Shown one piece after another: positions 7,493 through 15,365 of a DNA stretch of 64,000 nt (within the stretch, counting starts at the first letter, position 1; every line of letters starts with the position of its first letter). Position numbers and translations under genes: made by a program. A model generated the notes under the pieces. That model was not told where the DNA came from, made no database searches, and saw only the letters and a list, made by a program, of their open reading frames with translations. Origin of the DNA: a virus; the IMG/VR virus record IMGVR_UViG_3300010389_000004, positions 1 to 64,000 of that record, one strand, 5' to 3'.

Positions 7493-8482
7493 ATGGCTAA
7501 CCTGATTATCGACATGCACAACCTGATGCATAGGGCCGCACACGCGTACTCGTCGCTGTGGAGCTATAACACCCGAACAGGGGAAAAGGAGTTCACGGGA
7601 CTCTACCACGGCATCTTCATGATGATGTCCTCCTATGTGAAGCTGTTCTCACCGGACTACATTTTCATCTGCTCTGACTTCAAGCAGCGTGACAACTCGT
7701 GGAGGCACCAACTGTATCCCGAGTACAAGGCCGCCCGGAAGAAGGACCGTAAGCCTGAAGACCAACGTAGGTACGACGCGATCAACAACCAGGCGGACAC
7801 CTTGCGCTGGATCTTCCAGCATATGCGCGTGGCGTTTCTTGAAGCCCCCGGGTACGAAGCTGACGACATTATCGCCACTCTCGTTACCCGCGAGCTTGCG
7901 GGGCAGGACAACACCATTGTCTCGACAGATAAGGACCTGTGGCAACTCACGCCGTATGCGCGAGTCTACTACCCAGGGCAGAAGAAGGTCATTGATCTGA
8001 ACCCTGTAATGTTCTCGGCTGAAGTAGCTGAGTACATCAATGCCAAGAACAAGCCTGGGGACAGAGTGCTCTATTTGAATACCCCAGAGTCGTGGGTTAT
8101 CTACCGAGCGCTGCTGGGGGACTCGTCGGACAATATCCCAAGCATCGCCGGCATGGGGCCGAAGCGCGTGAAGGAGTTCATGCTTGCGATCGACTACCGC
8201 TCGGTAGCTGAAGGCATCGAGCATGTGAAAGCCACCAACCCCAAGATGGCCGGCACGAAATGGTTCCAGGAGTTGTGCAGCGAAGAGGGACAAAGCACAT
8301 ACCACCGGAACCTGGAACTCATGCGTCTCCCGAACCCTCGGTTCACGAAGCGGCTGCCTCAGCTACGGGATACGAACTACACCCCCTACGCCAAACAGCT
8401 CTTGACCGAGTGGGCTTTGCGCTGCTTCAGCCCTGAAATGAAGCAGCTTTCTGAGTGCCTGTTTTTGCAGAGGTTTGCCTGA
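7493..8482 (+). CDS. 5'-3' exonuclease / flap endonuclease (FEN family)
   Basis: A 329-aa nuclease of the PIN-fold FEN family, like T5 D15, T4 RNase H and the polymerase I 5' nuclease. Start ATG 7493 is preceded by AGGAG. Visible landmarks: LIIDMHNLMHR at the N-terminus with the first acidic residue; YKAAR (the helical-arch basic motif); EADDIIATL; STDKDLWQL; and LLGDSSDNIPSIAGMGPKR, the H3TH DNA-binding motif with its metal-binding aspartates. It would remove RNA primers and resect 5' ends to make substrates for the recombinase. It overlaps the next gene (TGATG). Confidence 0.92.
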   Translation: MANLIIDMHNLMHRAAHAYSSLWSYNTRTGEKEFTGLYHGIFMMMSSYVKLFSPDYIFICSDFKQRDNSWRHQLYPEYKAARKKDRKPEDQRRYDAINNQADTLRWIFQHMRVAFLEAPGYEADDIIATLVTRELAGQDNTIVSTDKDLWQLTPYARVYYPGQKKVIDLNPVMFSAEVAEYINAKNKPGDRVLYLNTPESWVIYRALLGDSSDNIPSIAGMGPKRVKEFMLAIDYRSVAEGIEHVKATNPKMAGTKWFQELCSEEGQSTYHRNLELMRLPNPRFTKRLPQLRDTNYTPYAKQLLTEWALRCFSPEMKQLSECLFLQRFA

Positions 8483-9528
8483 TGTATTCAACTCACGTCG
8501 AGGTCCCCGTCGCCATCATCGGCGGAGACCACCACATCCATGCCTGGAGTCAATCGAACTACCCCACCGAGTCGGGAGCGGGGTCTAGGATTGACAGGTC
8601 GCTCGCGTCACTCCAGGAAGCGGTCAACCTTGCCCGGCAATACAAAACCAACCGCGTGATTCTCAATGGCGACCTCTTCCACACCAAGAACTCGATCCAC
8701 CCGATCGTGTTGGAAGAGACGATGCGTCTGCTTGAGCAAAACTCGGATATCTGGTTTATCCTGAATACGGGAAACCACGAGCGCCCCAACAAGCACTCAA
8801 ACCGAAGCACGTTGTCAGCTCTCGATCGCCTTGACAACTGCACGGTAATCAAGAAGCCGGTGGTTTTCGACATCGGGCTCGATGCTGCCTTCCTGCCGTA
8901 CTACAGCGATTACGCGAGCATCACCGAGCGGGTGGAAGATCTCTATGCGTGTCAGTACGCAGCAAGCTCCTCGCAAGGGTCGGTGCTGATTGCTCACTAC
9001 CCGCTGTTCGGCGCCGACATCGGCAGCATCCGCCTGGACTCAGGCCCCAAGATCGAACAGTTCCGACCGGAGCTATTCGACCTCCTGCTGTTCAGCGATA
9101 TCCACCAGCGTCAGCAGGTAGCCGGCACGGACAATGCCATCCACTTGGGAGCGACGCACGCGAACGTCTTCAGCGAGGAGAAGTACACCTGCGGGTGGTG
9201 GTTGTTGGGAGTCGACACCCGCAAAGACGTGCCGGCGATATCGGCGCTACCGACGAAAATCCCAGGGTTGCGCACCGTGTGGAGCGAGGAAGAGAAGAAG
9301 AAATACGAGTCCGAAGGGTACGTTGTAAAGCTCGCGCTTAGCGAAATCGTGAAGCAGACGCAGAGGCAGTCGGATATCGCTGCCGGCGACGTTCCGAAGA
9401 TCTCGTACACAGGCAGCCTGACAAACCTCATCTCTGAGTACGTCAGGTATAACGACGATATCCCCGACTCCATGAAACCTGGGGTTATGGCGAAGGTGAC
9501 GGAGTGTTTCCGAGGAGGACAAGCATGA
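8482..9528 (+). CDS. SbcD/Mre11-like nuclease subunit (T4 gp47-like)
   Basis: A 348-aa calcineurin-like metallophosphoesterase. The ordered metal motifs are visible: GGDHHIH near the N-terminus, LNGDLFH, NTGNHER, IAHYPL and FSDIHQ. With the ATPase gene that overlaps its end, it should form an Mre11-Rad50/SbcCD complex that trims double-strand ends and cleaves hairpins. ATG 8482 overlaps the FEN stop. A charged segment around EEEKKKYESEG precedes the C-terminal region, which in this family contacts the ATPase. The usual residues all appear present. Confidence 0.92.
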   Translation: MYSTHVEVPVAIIGGDHHIHAWSQSNYPTESGAGSRIDRSLASLQEAVNLARQYKTNRVILNGDLFHTKNSIHPIVLEETMRLLEQNSDIWFILNTGNHERPNKHSNRSTLSALDRLDNCTVIKKPVVFDIGLDAAFLPYYSDYASITERVEDLYACQYAASSSQGSVLIAHYPLFGADIGSIRLDSGPKIEQFRPELFDLLLFSDIHQRQQVAGTDNAIHLGATHANVFSEEKYTCGWWLLGVDTRKDVPAISALPTKIPGLRTVWSEEEKKKYESEGYVVKLALSEIVKQTQRQSDIAAGDVPKISYTGSLTNLISEYVRYNDDIPDSMKPGVMAKVTECFRGGQA

Positions 9529-11375
9529 GGATATACGCCTCAAACTTCAGAGGGTACGAGGAAGCCTACGCGGAGTTCGCAGGGAACCGATGCATCGTGG
9601 TGCTCGGCGAAAACCGTGATGCAGACTACGCTGCCTCAAACGCTTCGGGCAAAACCACACTCGCCCTTCATCTGGTCTCATGGGCGCTATACGGGAAATA
9701 CCCGGGACAGCGCTCTGCTGACTCGGTGATCCGTGAGGGTGAGAAGTCCTGCTCGGTGGACTGTGAGTTTCACAGTCGCGCAACAGGGCAGCACTTCAAG
9801 GTTGTTCGCAGCCGCGGGCCAAACGTCCTGACCTTCTACGTTGACGGGAGCCAGGTATCAGGGGATATCACCTCAGTCCAAAGAGCTATTGAGGAGTCCA
9901 TTGGAGTTCCTTACGACGTGTTCCACAGGGTATGTGTCTACACGGGCGACGGCTCTGCTTTCGCCAGGTTGACGGACGCTGCGCAAAAGGAAACTCTGCG
10001 GACACTGTTCCCCGTTGATTTCACCGAAGCGCTCTCAGCGGCGAAGATTCAACACCGGTTTTCGGAAGACGCGGTACTGCAAGCCCGTACCCGCGTGCAG
10101 TACATAACGGCTGAGTGCGACAAGCTGAAGGAAGATATTCAGGTTCAGCAGGCGGCTCAGGGCACTGAAGAGGCTACAAACGACTTGCTGGAGCAATGGA
10201 CGGCAGCAAGGAACGAATACCACAACCAACTCCAAGCGTTTGCCTCTACCCGCGAGGAATGGTCGAAGTATTTCAATCAGTACCAGCGGTACTTGGACTT
10301 CGAGAACAAACAGCTTGAGCAACTGGATCTTCAAATATCTCAGCGAATGCGTGACATCACCGCGATGAATGACACCACGAATCGCCTGACGCAACTACAG
10401 CAACAGCTTCACGCGCAAATCACACAAGCAAACGAATACCGGTGCCCTACCTGCAACCAAGGTCTGCCGGAAGCCACCAAGACCGAGGTCATTAACAAGT
10501 TGCGGGGTGAGTTTGAATCGGCCGCACAAAGCATTCAGCAGACGGCCGCGGCGCTTCAGGCGACGACCGCAGACCTGGAGTCACTGCGAGAAGCTCACAC
10601 GCAAGGCACACAGAGCGTTTCATTCCACAACGCGCAGTGGAAGGCAGCACGGGACGAGCACGCCCGCGTTGAACAACACGCTCGCGCATTGCAGCAAAGC
10701 TACGACCAAGCTCAGAACATGCTCGACCAGATCATGCACCAGCGCCCTGGGTCAAGCACGTTAGAGGTGCTGGTCAGCAATCTGGAAGCAAAGTCCCGCA
10801 GCTTGGCAGAGGAAACCCAGGTTTTACGAAACGAGGAAGCCAACGTGTTGGAGTGGGCTGCGGCAGTGAAGGCGTTAGGCCTCAAAGGGATCCAACACTA
10901 TGCGTTTGCCTCTCTGTGTAAACCCATCTCGGATGTTGCAAACGCCGTCCTTCAGAAGTTCTCAGAGAACCAACTCAAGGTCGAGCTGCTGAGTGAGGCT
11001 GAAGCGTCAAACGGCAAGTCATCAAAGGCAGGGCTACACGTCGCCGCCAGCAGCACCACAGGCGGTCACTGGTATTCAGAGCTTTCCCGGAGCGAGAAGG
11101 CACGGGTAGACATCGCTATCTTCCTGTCGTTGTTCGTGCTCTTCCTACCCAGAGCGAACATTGCGCCGGTACTCATCCTGGATGAGGTTGCGGACGCTAT
11201 GGATGAGATCGGCAAAGAAGATACCATTGCGGTATTGCAGGAGTTCTGTGAGACCTACGGGGTAACAGCGCTTATTACTACCAATGACGCAAGCATCACC
11301 ACCGCTGTGAGCGACTGGTACCTCTGCGTGAAGAAAGACGGAGTGTCAAGTGCCGAACGAATCCACGAGTCTTGA
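9525..11375 (+). CDS. SbcC/Rad50-like ATPase subunit (T4 gp46-like)
   Basis: A 616-aa SMC-like ATPase. The N-terminal Walker A is NASGKTT (39-45). A long coiled coil, rich in Gln/Glu heptads, covers about residues 190-430 and is interrupted by a zinc-hook CPTC (Cys307, Cys310). The C-terminus carries LSRSEKARVDIA, in the place of the ABC signature, and Walker B LILDEVADAMD, then ALITTND. The coiled coil is short compared with cellular Rad50 and similar to T4 gp46. ATG 9525 follows CGAGGAGG and overlaps the nuclease stop by four bases, as expected for two subunits of one complex. Confidence 0.93.
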   Translation: MRIYASNFRGYEEAYAEFAGNRCIVVLGENRDADYAASNASGKTTLALHLVSWALYGKYPGQRSADSVIREGEKSCSVDCEFHSRATGQHFKVVRSRGPNVLTFYVDGSQVSGDITSVQRAIEESIGVPYDVFHRVCVYTGDGSAFARLTDAAQKETLRTLFPVDFTEALSAAKIQHRFSEDAVLQARTRVQYITAECDKLKEDIQVQQAAQGTEEATNDLLEQWTAARNEYHNQLQAFASTREEWSKYFNQYQRYLDFENKQLEQLDLQISQRMRDITAMNDTTNRLTQLQQQLHAQITQANEYRCPTCNQGLPEATKTEVINKLRGEFESAAQSIQQTAAALQATTADLESLREAHTQGTQSVSFHNAQWKAARDEHARVEQHARALQQSYDQAQNMLDQIMHQRPGSSTLEVLVSNLEAKSRSLAEETQVLRNEEANVLEWAAAVKALGLKGIQHYAFASLCKPISDVANAVLQKFSENQLKVELLSEAEASNGKSSKAGLHVAASSTTGGHWYSELSRSEKARVDIAIFLSLFVLFLPRANIAPVLILDEVADAMDEIGKEDTIAVLQEFCETYGVTALITTNDASITTAVSDWYLCVKKDGVSSAERIHES

Positions 11376-11802
11376 AATACACAATGACACCACCTTCTTC
11401 CTCACATACTTCCTGCTCTCAGGGCACTCCGGGAAAGTTGAGGCGGTAAATCGAAACCCGCTGAGGGTTTTCCAAGAGCCGTCGCTTTGGGTGACTGTGG
11501 AAGACCGTCTGCACCTGCGTAGAGATCAGATCGCCTATGCTTTCTGCCACAACGACGCGGAGCTGCCCCCTCAGATCGCGCTGCTGGCGCAAGAGGGCGT
11601 ACCTTACTTCCAAGGCAAAGGATACCGGTACCACTTCAACCTCAACACAGGTAAGCGGGTCTCTCTGCCGTCGTTCTTCAAGCTTGCGCCTCAGCACCTG
11701 AATTTCGACTGGCTTGCCTTGGAATATGGCTACATCAACATGTCGATCGTGGAAAGCGTAATGTGCGTCGACGAAGAGTTTGATCCAGGAGATCAGTGGT
11801 AA
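11350..11802 (+). CDS. Unknown protein between SbcC-like and RuvC-like genes
   Basis: A 150-aa protein, starting most likely at GTG 11350, six bases after GGAG, inside the end of the SbcC-like gene (26-nt overlap). No family recognised. It has mixed alpha/beta character, a short hydrophobic stretch at the N-terminus (FFLTYFLLS) and no cysteine pairs suggesting a metal site. Its stop overlaps the next ATG (TAATG). Position in the operon suggests a role in DNA processing. Confidence 0.7.
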   Translation: MPNESTSLEIHNDTTFFLTYFLLSGHSGKVEAVNRNPLRVFQEPSLWVTVEDRLHLRRDQIAYAFCHNDAELPPQIALLAQEGVPYFQGKGYRYHFNLNTGKRVSLPSFFKLAPQHLNFDWLALEYGYINMSIVESVMCVDEEFDPGDQW

Positions 11803-12581
11803 TGCCAACCCCTATCGTAAACATCAAAGGCATCGTCGGAATTGACAGCGGGTTTGCCACCCAGGGTGTGTGCTGTATCGGCTTCAGCCGCGGCCCCACC
11901 ATTCTTCACGTCGCCTCAACGGTAGCCACCGCCAAGAAGGGCGTGGATGACGTCATCCCTCGGATGAAAGCTCAGATTGCCGTAGCCAAGCAGCAAGTCG
12001 AGATGCTCCAGAGTCTCCCTGGCGACGGGGTGGTTCTGGTAGGCCGCGAGACGTGGGCAGCAGCCGGCGGAGTGAAGAACGCGAAGACGGGCTACCTTCG
12101 TGGGTGGTACGACGGCTTGCTTGTTGACTGCTTGGAACGAATCGGCGCGTTCCCTGTTGACGTCACACCAACCAACACGTCAATGCTCTCCAACCCTGGG
12201 GGTATGGTGCTGCGTGGCAAGAAGTCCTCCCCGCCGGCGGAAGTGGCCGCCTTCCTGGAGAGCAGCTACAAGCAATTCATCCACAACCTGTCCGCGCACA
12301 TGTTGAGTGACCCTGGCGGCCCCTATGGGAATGTCCTGAACCTCACGCAAGAGGGGTGGGTTCCGTCAAAGTCAAAAAGCCACCTGAGCCACGGGGTGGA
12401 CGCAACGGTGATCGCCATCGCTCTTCTTGCCAGCACCATCGCCCCAGCTATGATGAGACTACGCGGTCCAAGACAGGTGCAGGTAGTCGAGTCGTTGTAT
12501 GCCCAAATCATCAACAAATTCAATGCTGGACAACCAGCGAGCTTCCTACCTTGCGACCAGGCTTCAGGACGTGACGCTTGA
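11802..12581 (+). CDS. RuvC-like Holliday junction resolvase
   Basis: A protein of about 259 aa with an RNase H-like fold. GIVGIDSGFATQG near the N-terminus supplies the first catalytic Asp. LVGRETW in the middle gives an acidic residue, and SHGVDATVIAIAL near residue 200 matches the C-terminal HxxDAxxIA motif of RuvC-type resolvases. These enzymes cut four-way junctions, which a phage needs to debranch DNA before packaging. AGGAG lies ten bases before ATG 11802. An in-frame GTG at 11796, four bases after AGGAG, is an equally possible start adding two residues. Confidence 0.75.
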   Translation: MPTPIVNIKGIVGIDSGFATQGVCCIGFSRGPTILHVASTVATAKKGVDDVIPRMKAQIAVAKQQVEMLQSLPGDGVVLVGRETWAAAGGVKNAKTGYLRGWYDGLLVDCLERIGAFPVDVTPTNTSMLSNPGGMVLRGKKSSPPAEVAAFLESSYKQFIHNLSAHMLSDPGGPYGNVLNLTQEGWVPSKSKSHLSHGVDATVIAIALLASTIAPAMMRLRGPRQVQVVESLYAQIINKFNAGQPASFLPCDQASGRDA

Positions 12582-13299
12582 TCAACCTGAAGAGAACGCT
12601 CTCCAACAGGAGTTCTGGGAACTCCTAACCCCTAAGTTCATGCCGGCGACGATTCGGCACTTCTCCGGGAACCTCCGCGATGACCAGGTGGAAGACCTGG
12701 TTTCCGACATCTTCCATAAGCTGTGTTCCCGCATCTACGACTTCTCCCCCAGTAAGGGGACGTTCTTCAATTGGGCTGTCACCGCCATTCGAAATCACTG
12801 CATCGACGTCGCACGAAAGCGCGGGGCAGTGTCTGAGTCCGCGGGAGGGTTCACGTTAGAGCGGATCCCCAGCATGACCACCGACCCCGACTCAGAAGAC
12901 TCAGCGTCCGCGTCCACGTTGTTCCTGACCCGAGTCATCCGCCGACTGCCTTTCGAGCTGCACTCATGGCAAGTCATGGAGATCATCTCGATCGCCCACA
13001 GACACAAACTCCGCACCACCGATGTCTGCGTGAAGAAGATTACCGCGGCGCTCAAGTCTTGGGGAATCGACATCACGGACTTCGGTGTCCCAAAGTCCGT
13101 GTGCGAGGGGATATTCATGGTATTCAGGATTCAGCTTATGGCTGACCAGCCTGAGTTCTTCGGCCAGGTCATGCAGAAGCTTGCGGGGTGGGGAGGGTTT
13201 GACCAAACCCGAGCCTTGGTCGATGAGTTTGGGGCAGAGCTTGTCTGCCGGCTGGTGTTGGCGGCCGGCGGTGAAAAGATTTCCCTGCCTAAACCCTAA
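12499..13299 (+). CDS. ECF-like RNA polymerase sigma factor (region 2)
   Basis: A 266-aa protein whose residues about 55-110 closely resemble sigma-70 region 2 of the ECF type: DQVEDLVSDIFHKL, then FSPSKGTFFNWAVTAIRN and HCIDVARKRG, the core-binding and -10 recognition helices. The second half does not look like a canonical region 4, so it may be a divergent phage late sigma factor that binds another protein for -35 contact. The start is uncertain: ATG 12499 overlaps the previous gene by 83 bases with a weak ribosome site, while ATG 12523 and GTG 12571 are alternatives. It is the last gene of the plus-strand operon, facing the end of the late operon. Confidence 0.7.
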   Translation: MPKSSTNSMLDNQRASYLATRLQDVTLDQPEENALQQEFWELLTPKFMPATIRHFSGNLRDDQVEDLVSDIFHKLCSRIYDFSPSKGTFFNWAVTAIRNHCIDVARKRGAVSESAGGFTLERIPSMTTDPDSEDSASASTLFLTRVIRRLPFELHSWQVMEIISIAHRHKLRTTDVCVKKITAALKSWGIDITDFGVPKSVCEGIFMVFRIQLMADQPEFFGQVMQKLAGWGGFDQTRALVDEFGAELVCRLVLAAGGEKISLPKP

Positions 13300-13304
13300 G
13301 TCTA

Positions 13305-14609
13305 CTAAAACAGAGGCATGAACGCGTTGGAGATCTCTCCCCACGCGTTGAACTGACAGCACGGCACCAGTTCGTGCAGGTTGGCTGTCACGCACTCATA
13401 CTGCAAAACACCCACAGGGCGTGAGAGTGCGTAGTTCTCCGTGCCGTCAGCCGTCCACGACGGCGTACCCAACCCGCCTGAGTCAAACTGAAGCATCTCA
13501 GTTGTCAGGGTAGGGCTATCGGCTGACTCAAACGTAACCCCAAGCGTAGGGTCGGCTACCCCTTCCGCCATGAGATCCAGCGAGTAGATAGCTCGGGCTC
13601 CTGAAGGCCACCCGATCGTGTCGACGTCCGCCCGCTGGAATAGCTTCGGCGATGGGATCTCAGCGTACACATCTGGAGGGTTGGACGAACTCATCATGTC
13701 TTTTGAAGAAGACACCATCAGGGAGCGCTGAGCGTGCTGCCAGGCATGGCAGTAATACCGCTCAGCCACAGCCGCCGTGTAAGGCAGCAAAGAAGGCGCC
13801 GGCGAATCGGCTCGACGGCGTGGGTTCGCACTGGCGTAGAGTGAGTGAATCTTCAGAGCAAAAGAATTCGCGCTCTCCAGCAGCACACCAATCTCGAAGT
13901 AGGTTGCATTCTCCGAGGGCACTACAGTAAGCACCTCAGTTACCTCGGTTCCGTTTGCGAACGTCGTAACTGATTGCTCCTCGACTCGCGTCTCGCCAGA
14001 CACCGTGTCGTTCCACGCAGCGTACAGCCGACCCCAGCCGCTCTCGATCGTGGTGTACCGGATCGAGATCGTGATGGTCTTTCCTGCCCACATCTCTGGC
14101 GGCGCGTGGAAGGAAACGGGCTGGAAGATTACAGGCAGCTCTTCGTTCGGCAGGTCCACCGTGCGAGTACCGCTGGAGAATGCGAAAGAAGCAGAGTAGT
14201 CGCCAGAATCTTGAGTGCCCGGAGTACCGGCGGCGGCCAGCAGATCCTTCTGGATGAACCACCCGACGAATTGCGTGGGAACGTATTCCGTCCCGCCAGA
14301 CCCGACGACGCCTGTCAACCCACCTGTCCCCAGGTTTTGGAAACCACTGGTTGCCACCAAGCCCGACGCAAGCGGGAAGCTCTGCGCTTTCGAGAGCAGA
14401 TTCAGCCAACGCGTAATTCGGAAGTCACCATTCACCTCAAGCGTGGGCGGGTGGTTGAGGTCTTGCACGTTGGTGGCAGAAGAAAACTCGGAATAGATAG
14501 CCTGCATCGCCGAGGTGATCTTCGTGAAATTCCCGTTGATGTCGTTGACGTAGTTCCCCGCGTCAATGGGGTTTGCAAGCGCATTTGCGCCGACTAGTGG
14601 CGTTGGCAT
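13305..14609 (-). CDS. Putative tail fibre or tail-tip appendage protein
   Basis: A 434-aa protein at the distal end of the late operon. The N-terminus (MPTPLVGANALANPIDA) resembles starts of phage tail-fibre or receptor-binding proteins that attach to the tail. The body is rich in Thr/Ser/Gly and predicted beta-structure, with segments like FQPVSFHAPPEMWAGKTITISI that look like a carbohydrate-binding beta-sandwich. AGGAG lies six bases before the ATG. As the last structural gene after the tape measure and hub genes it is a reasonable candidate for host recognition. No enzymatic motif is visible. Confidence 0.6.
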   Translation of the reverse strand: MPTPLVGANALANPIDAGNYVNDINGNFTKITSAMQAIYSEFSSATNVQDLNHPPTLEVNGDFRITRWLNLLSKAQSFPLASGLVATSGFQNLGTGGLTGVVGSGGTEYVPTQFVGWFIQKDLLAAAGTPGTQDSGDYSASFAFSSGTRTVDLPNEELPVIFQPVSFHAPPEMWAGKTITISIRYTTIESGWGRLYAAWNDTVSGETRVEEQSVTTFANGTEVTEVLTVVPSENATYFEIGVLLESANSFALKIHSLYASANPRRRADSPAPSLLPYTAAVAERYYCHAWQHAQRSLMVSSSKDMMSSSNPPDVYAEIPSPKLFQRADVDTIGWPSGARAIYSLDLMAEGVADPTLGVTFESADSPTLTTEMLQFDSGGLGTPSWTADGTENYALSRPVGVLQYECVTANLHELVPCCQFNAWGEISNAFMPLF

Positions 14610-14618
14610 CGGTTTCTC

Positions 14619-15365
14619 CTACACACAGACAACAGTCAGTTCTCTCAAGCCCCAGCTCGATGTGCCGACGCCCCACCCTGTCGGTGAAGCTCCCCATCTC
14701 CAGCGAGGATCAGTCCAAGGCACCAGTTGGTCTTCTTGACGGCAGCGGAGCGTTCCGGTTGACCCACCCCGGGGCGCGTCAGGAAGGTACAAGTACCCCG
14801 GCCAGTAGTCGCTCCCGTGGGCGTAAACGAGAGGATCTACCATGATCAGGTCAGAGGCCGACAAAGCAGGCTGACCGATGGTCGCACGGTACGCGTTCAA
14901 TCCTGTCTGGACGGCAGAGGTCAGCGAGTCAAAACGAACGATCTCCACCCCAAACACATAGGATAGGTCAACCCCTCCGACGTCGTGCATGGGGTAGTAA
15001 TCGACAGGGTACGGAACGGAGTCGGGGGTGATTGAGGCTCTACCGACCACCGTGTATTTACCGAGCGCGTCACGCCGAAGCTGTACGGGGATCTTCTCAG
15101 CATCTGCGATGAGCTGCTGCGCTTGGTTAGTCACCAAGACGTCTCGCACTACCTTGCGGGTATCGTCCTGCAAACGCACGTTCACCACAAACGTAGCCAC
15201 GGTCGGCTGACCCGGAAGAGCGTCTTCAGGCATCGTTTTGATGCGCGGGGTTTCCGTGGTTGTGCCGAGTACGATGTCCTGCTTCGCGTCGATCGCGTTC
15301 TTGGCGATCCGCTCGATCTGCTTACGCTGGTGCTGCTGACGCTGCGCTGGAGACTGTGTGTTCAT
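14619..15365 (-). CDS. Unknown tail-associated protein
   Basis: A 248-aa protein of unknown family. The N-terminus is basic and Gln-rich (QRQQHQRKQIERI) and likely helical. The rest is beta-rich, ending in a Trp/Gly-rich stretch (DPRWRWGASPTGWGVG). Its ATG overlaps the upstream hub-like gene stop (ATGA). It sits between the hub-like protein and the last fibre-like gene, so it is probably a tail-tip structural component or adaptor. Confidence 0.65.
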   Translation of the reverse strand: MNTQSPAQRQQHQRKQIERIAKNAIDAKQDIVLGTTTETPRIKTMPEDALPGQPTVATFVVNVRLQDDTRKVVRDVLVTNQAQQLIADAEKIPVQLRRDALGKYTVVGRASITPDSVPYPVDYYPMHDVGGVDLSYVFGVEIVRFDSLTSAVQTGLNAYRATIGQPALSASDLIMVDPLVYAHGSDYWPGYLYLPDAPRGGSTGTLRCRQEDQLVPWTDPRWRWGASPTGWGVGTSSWGLRELTVVCV

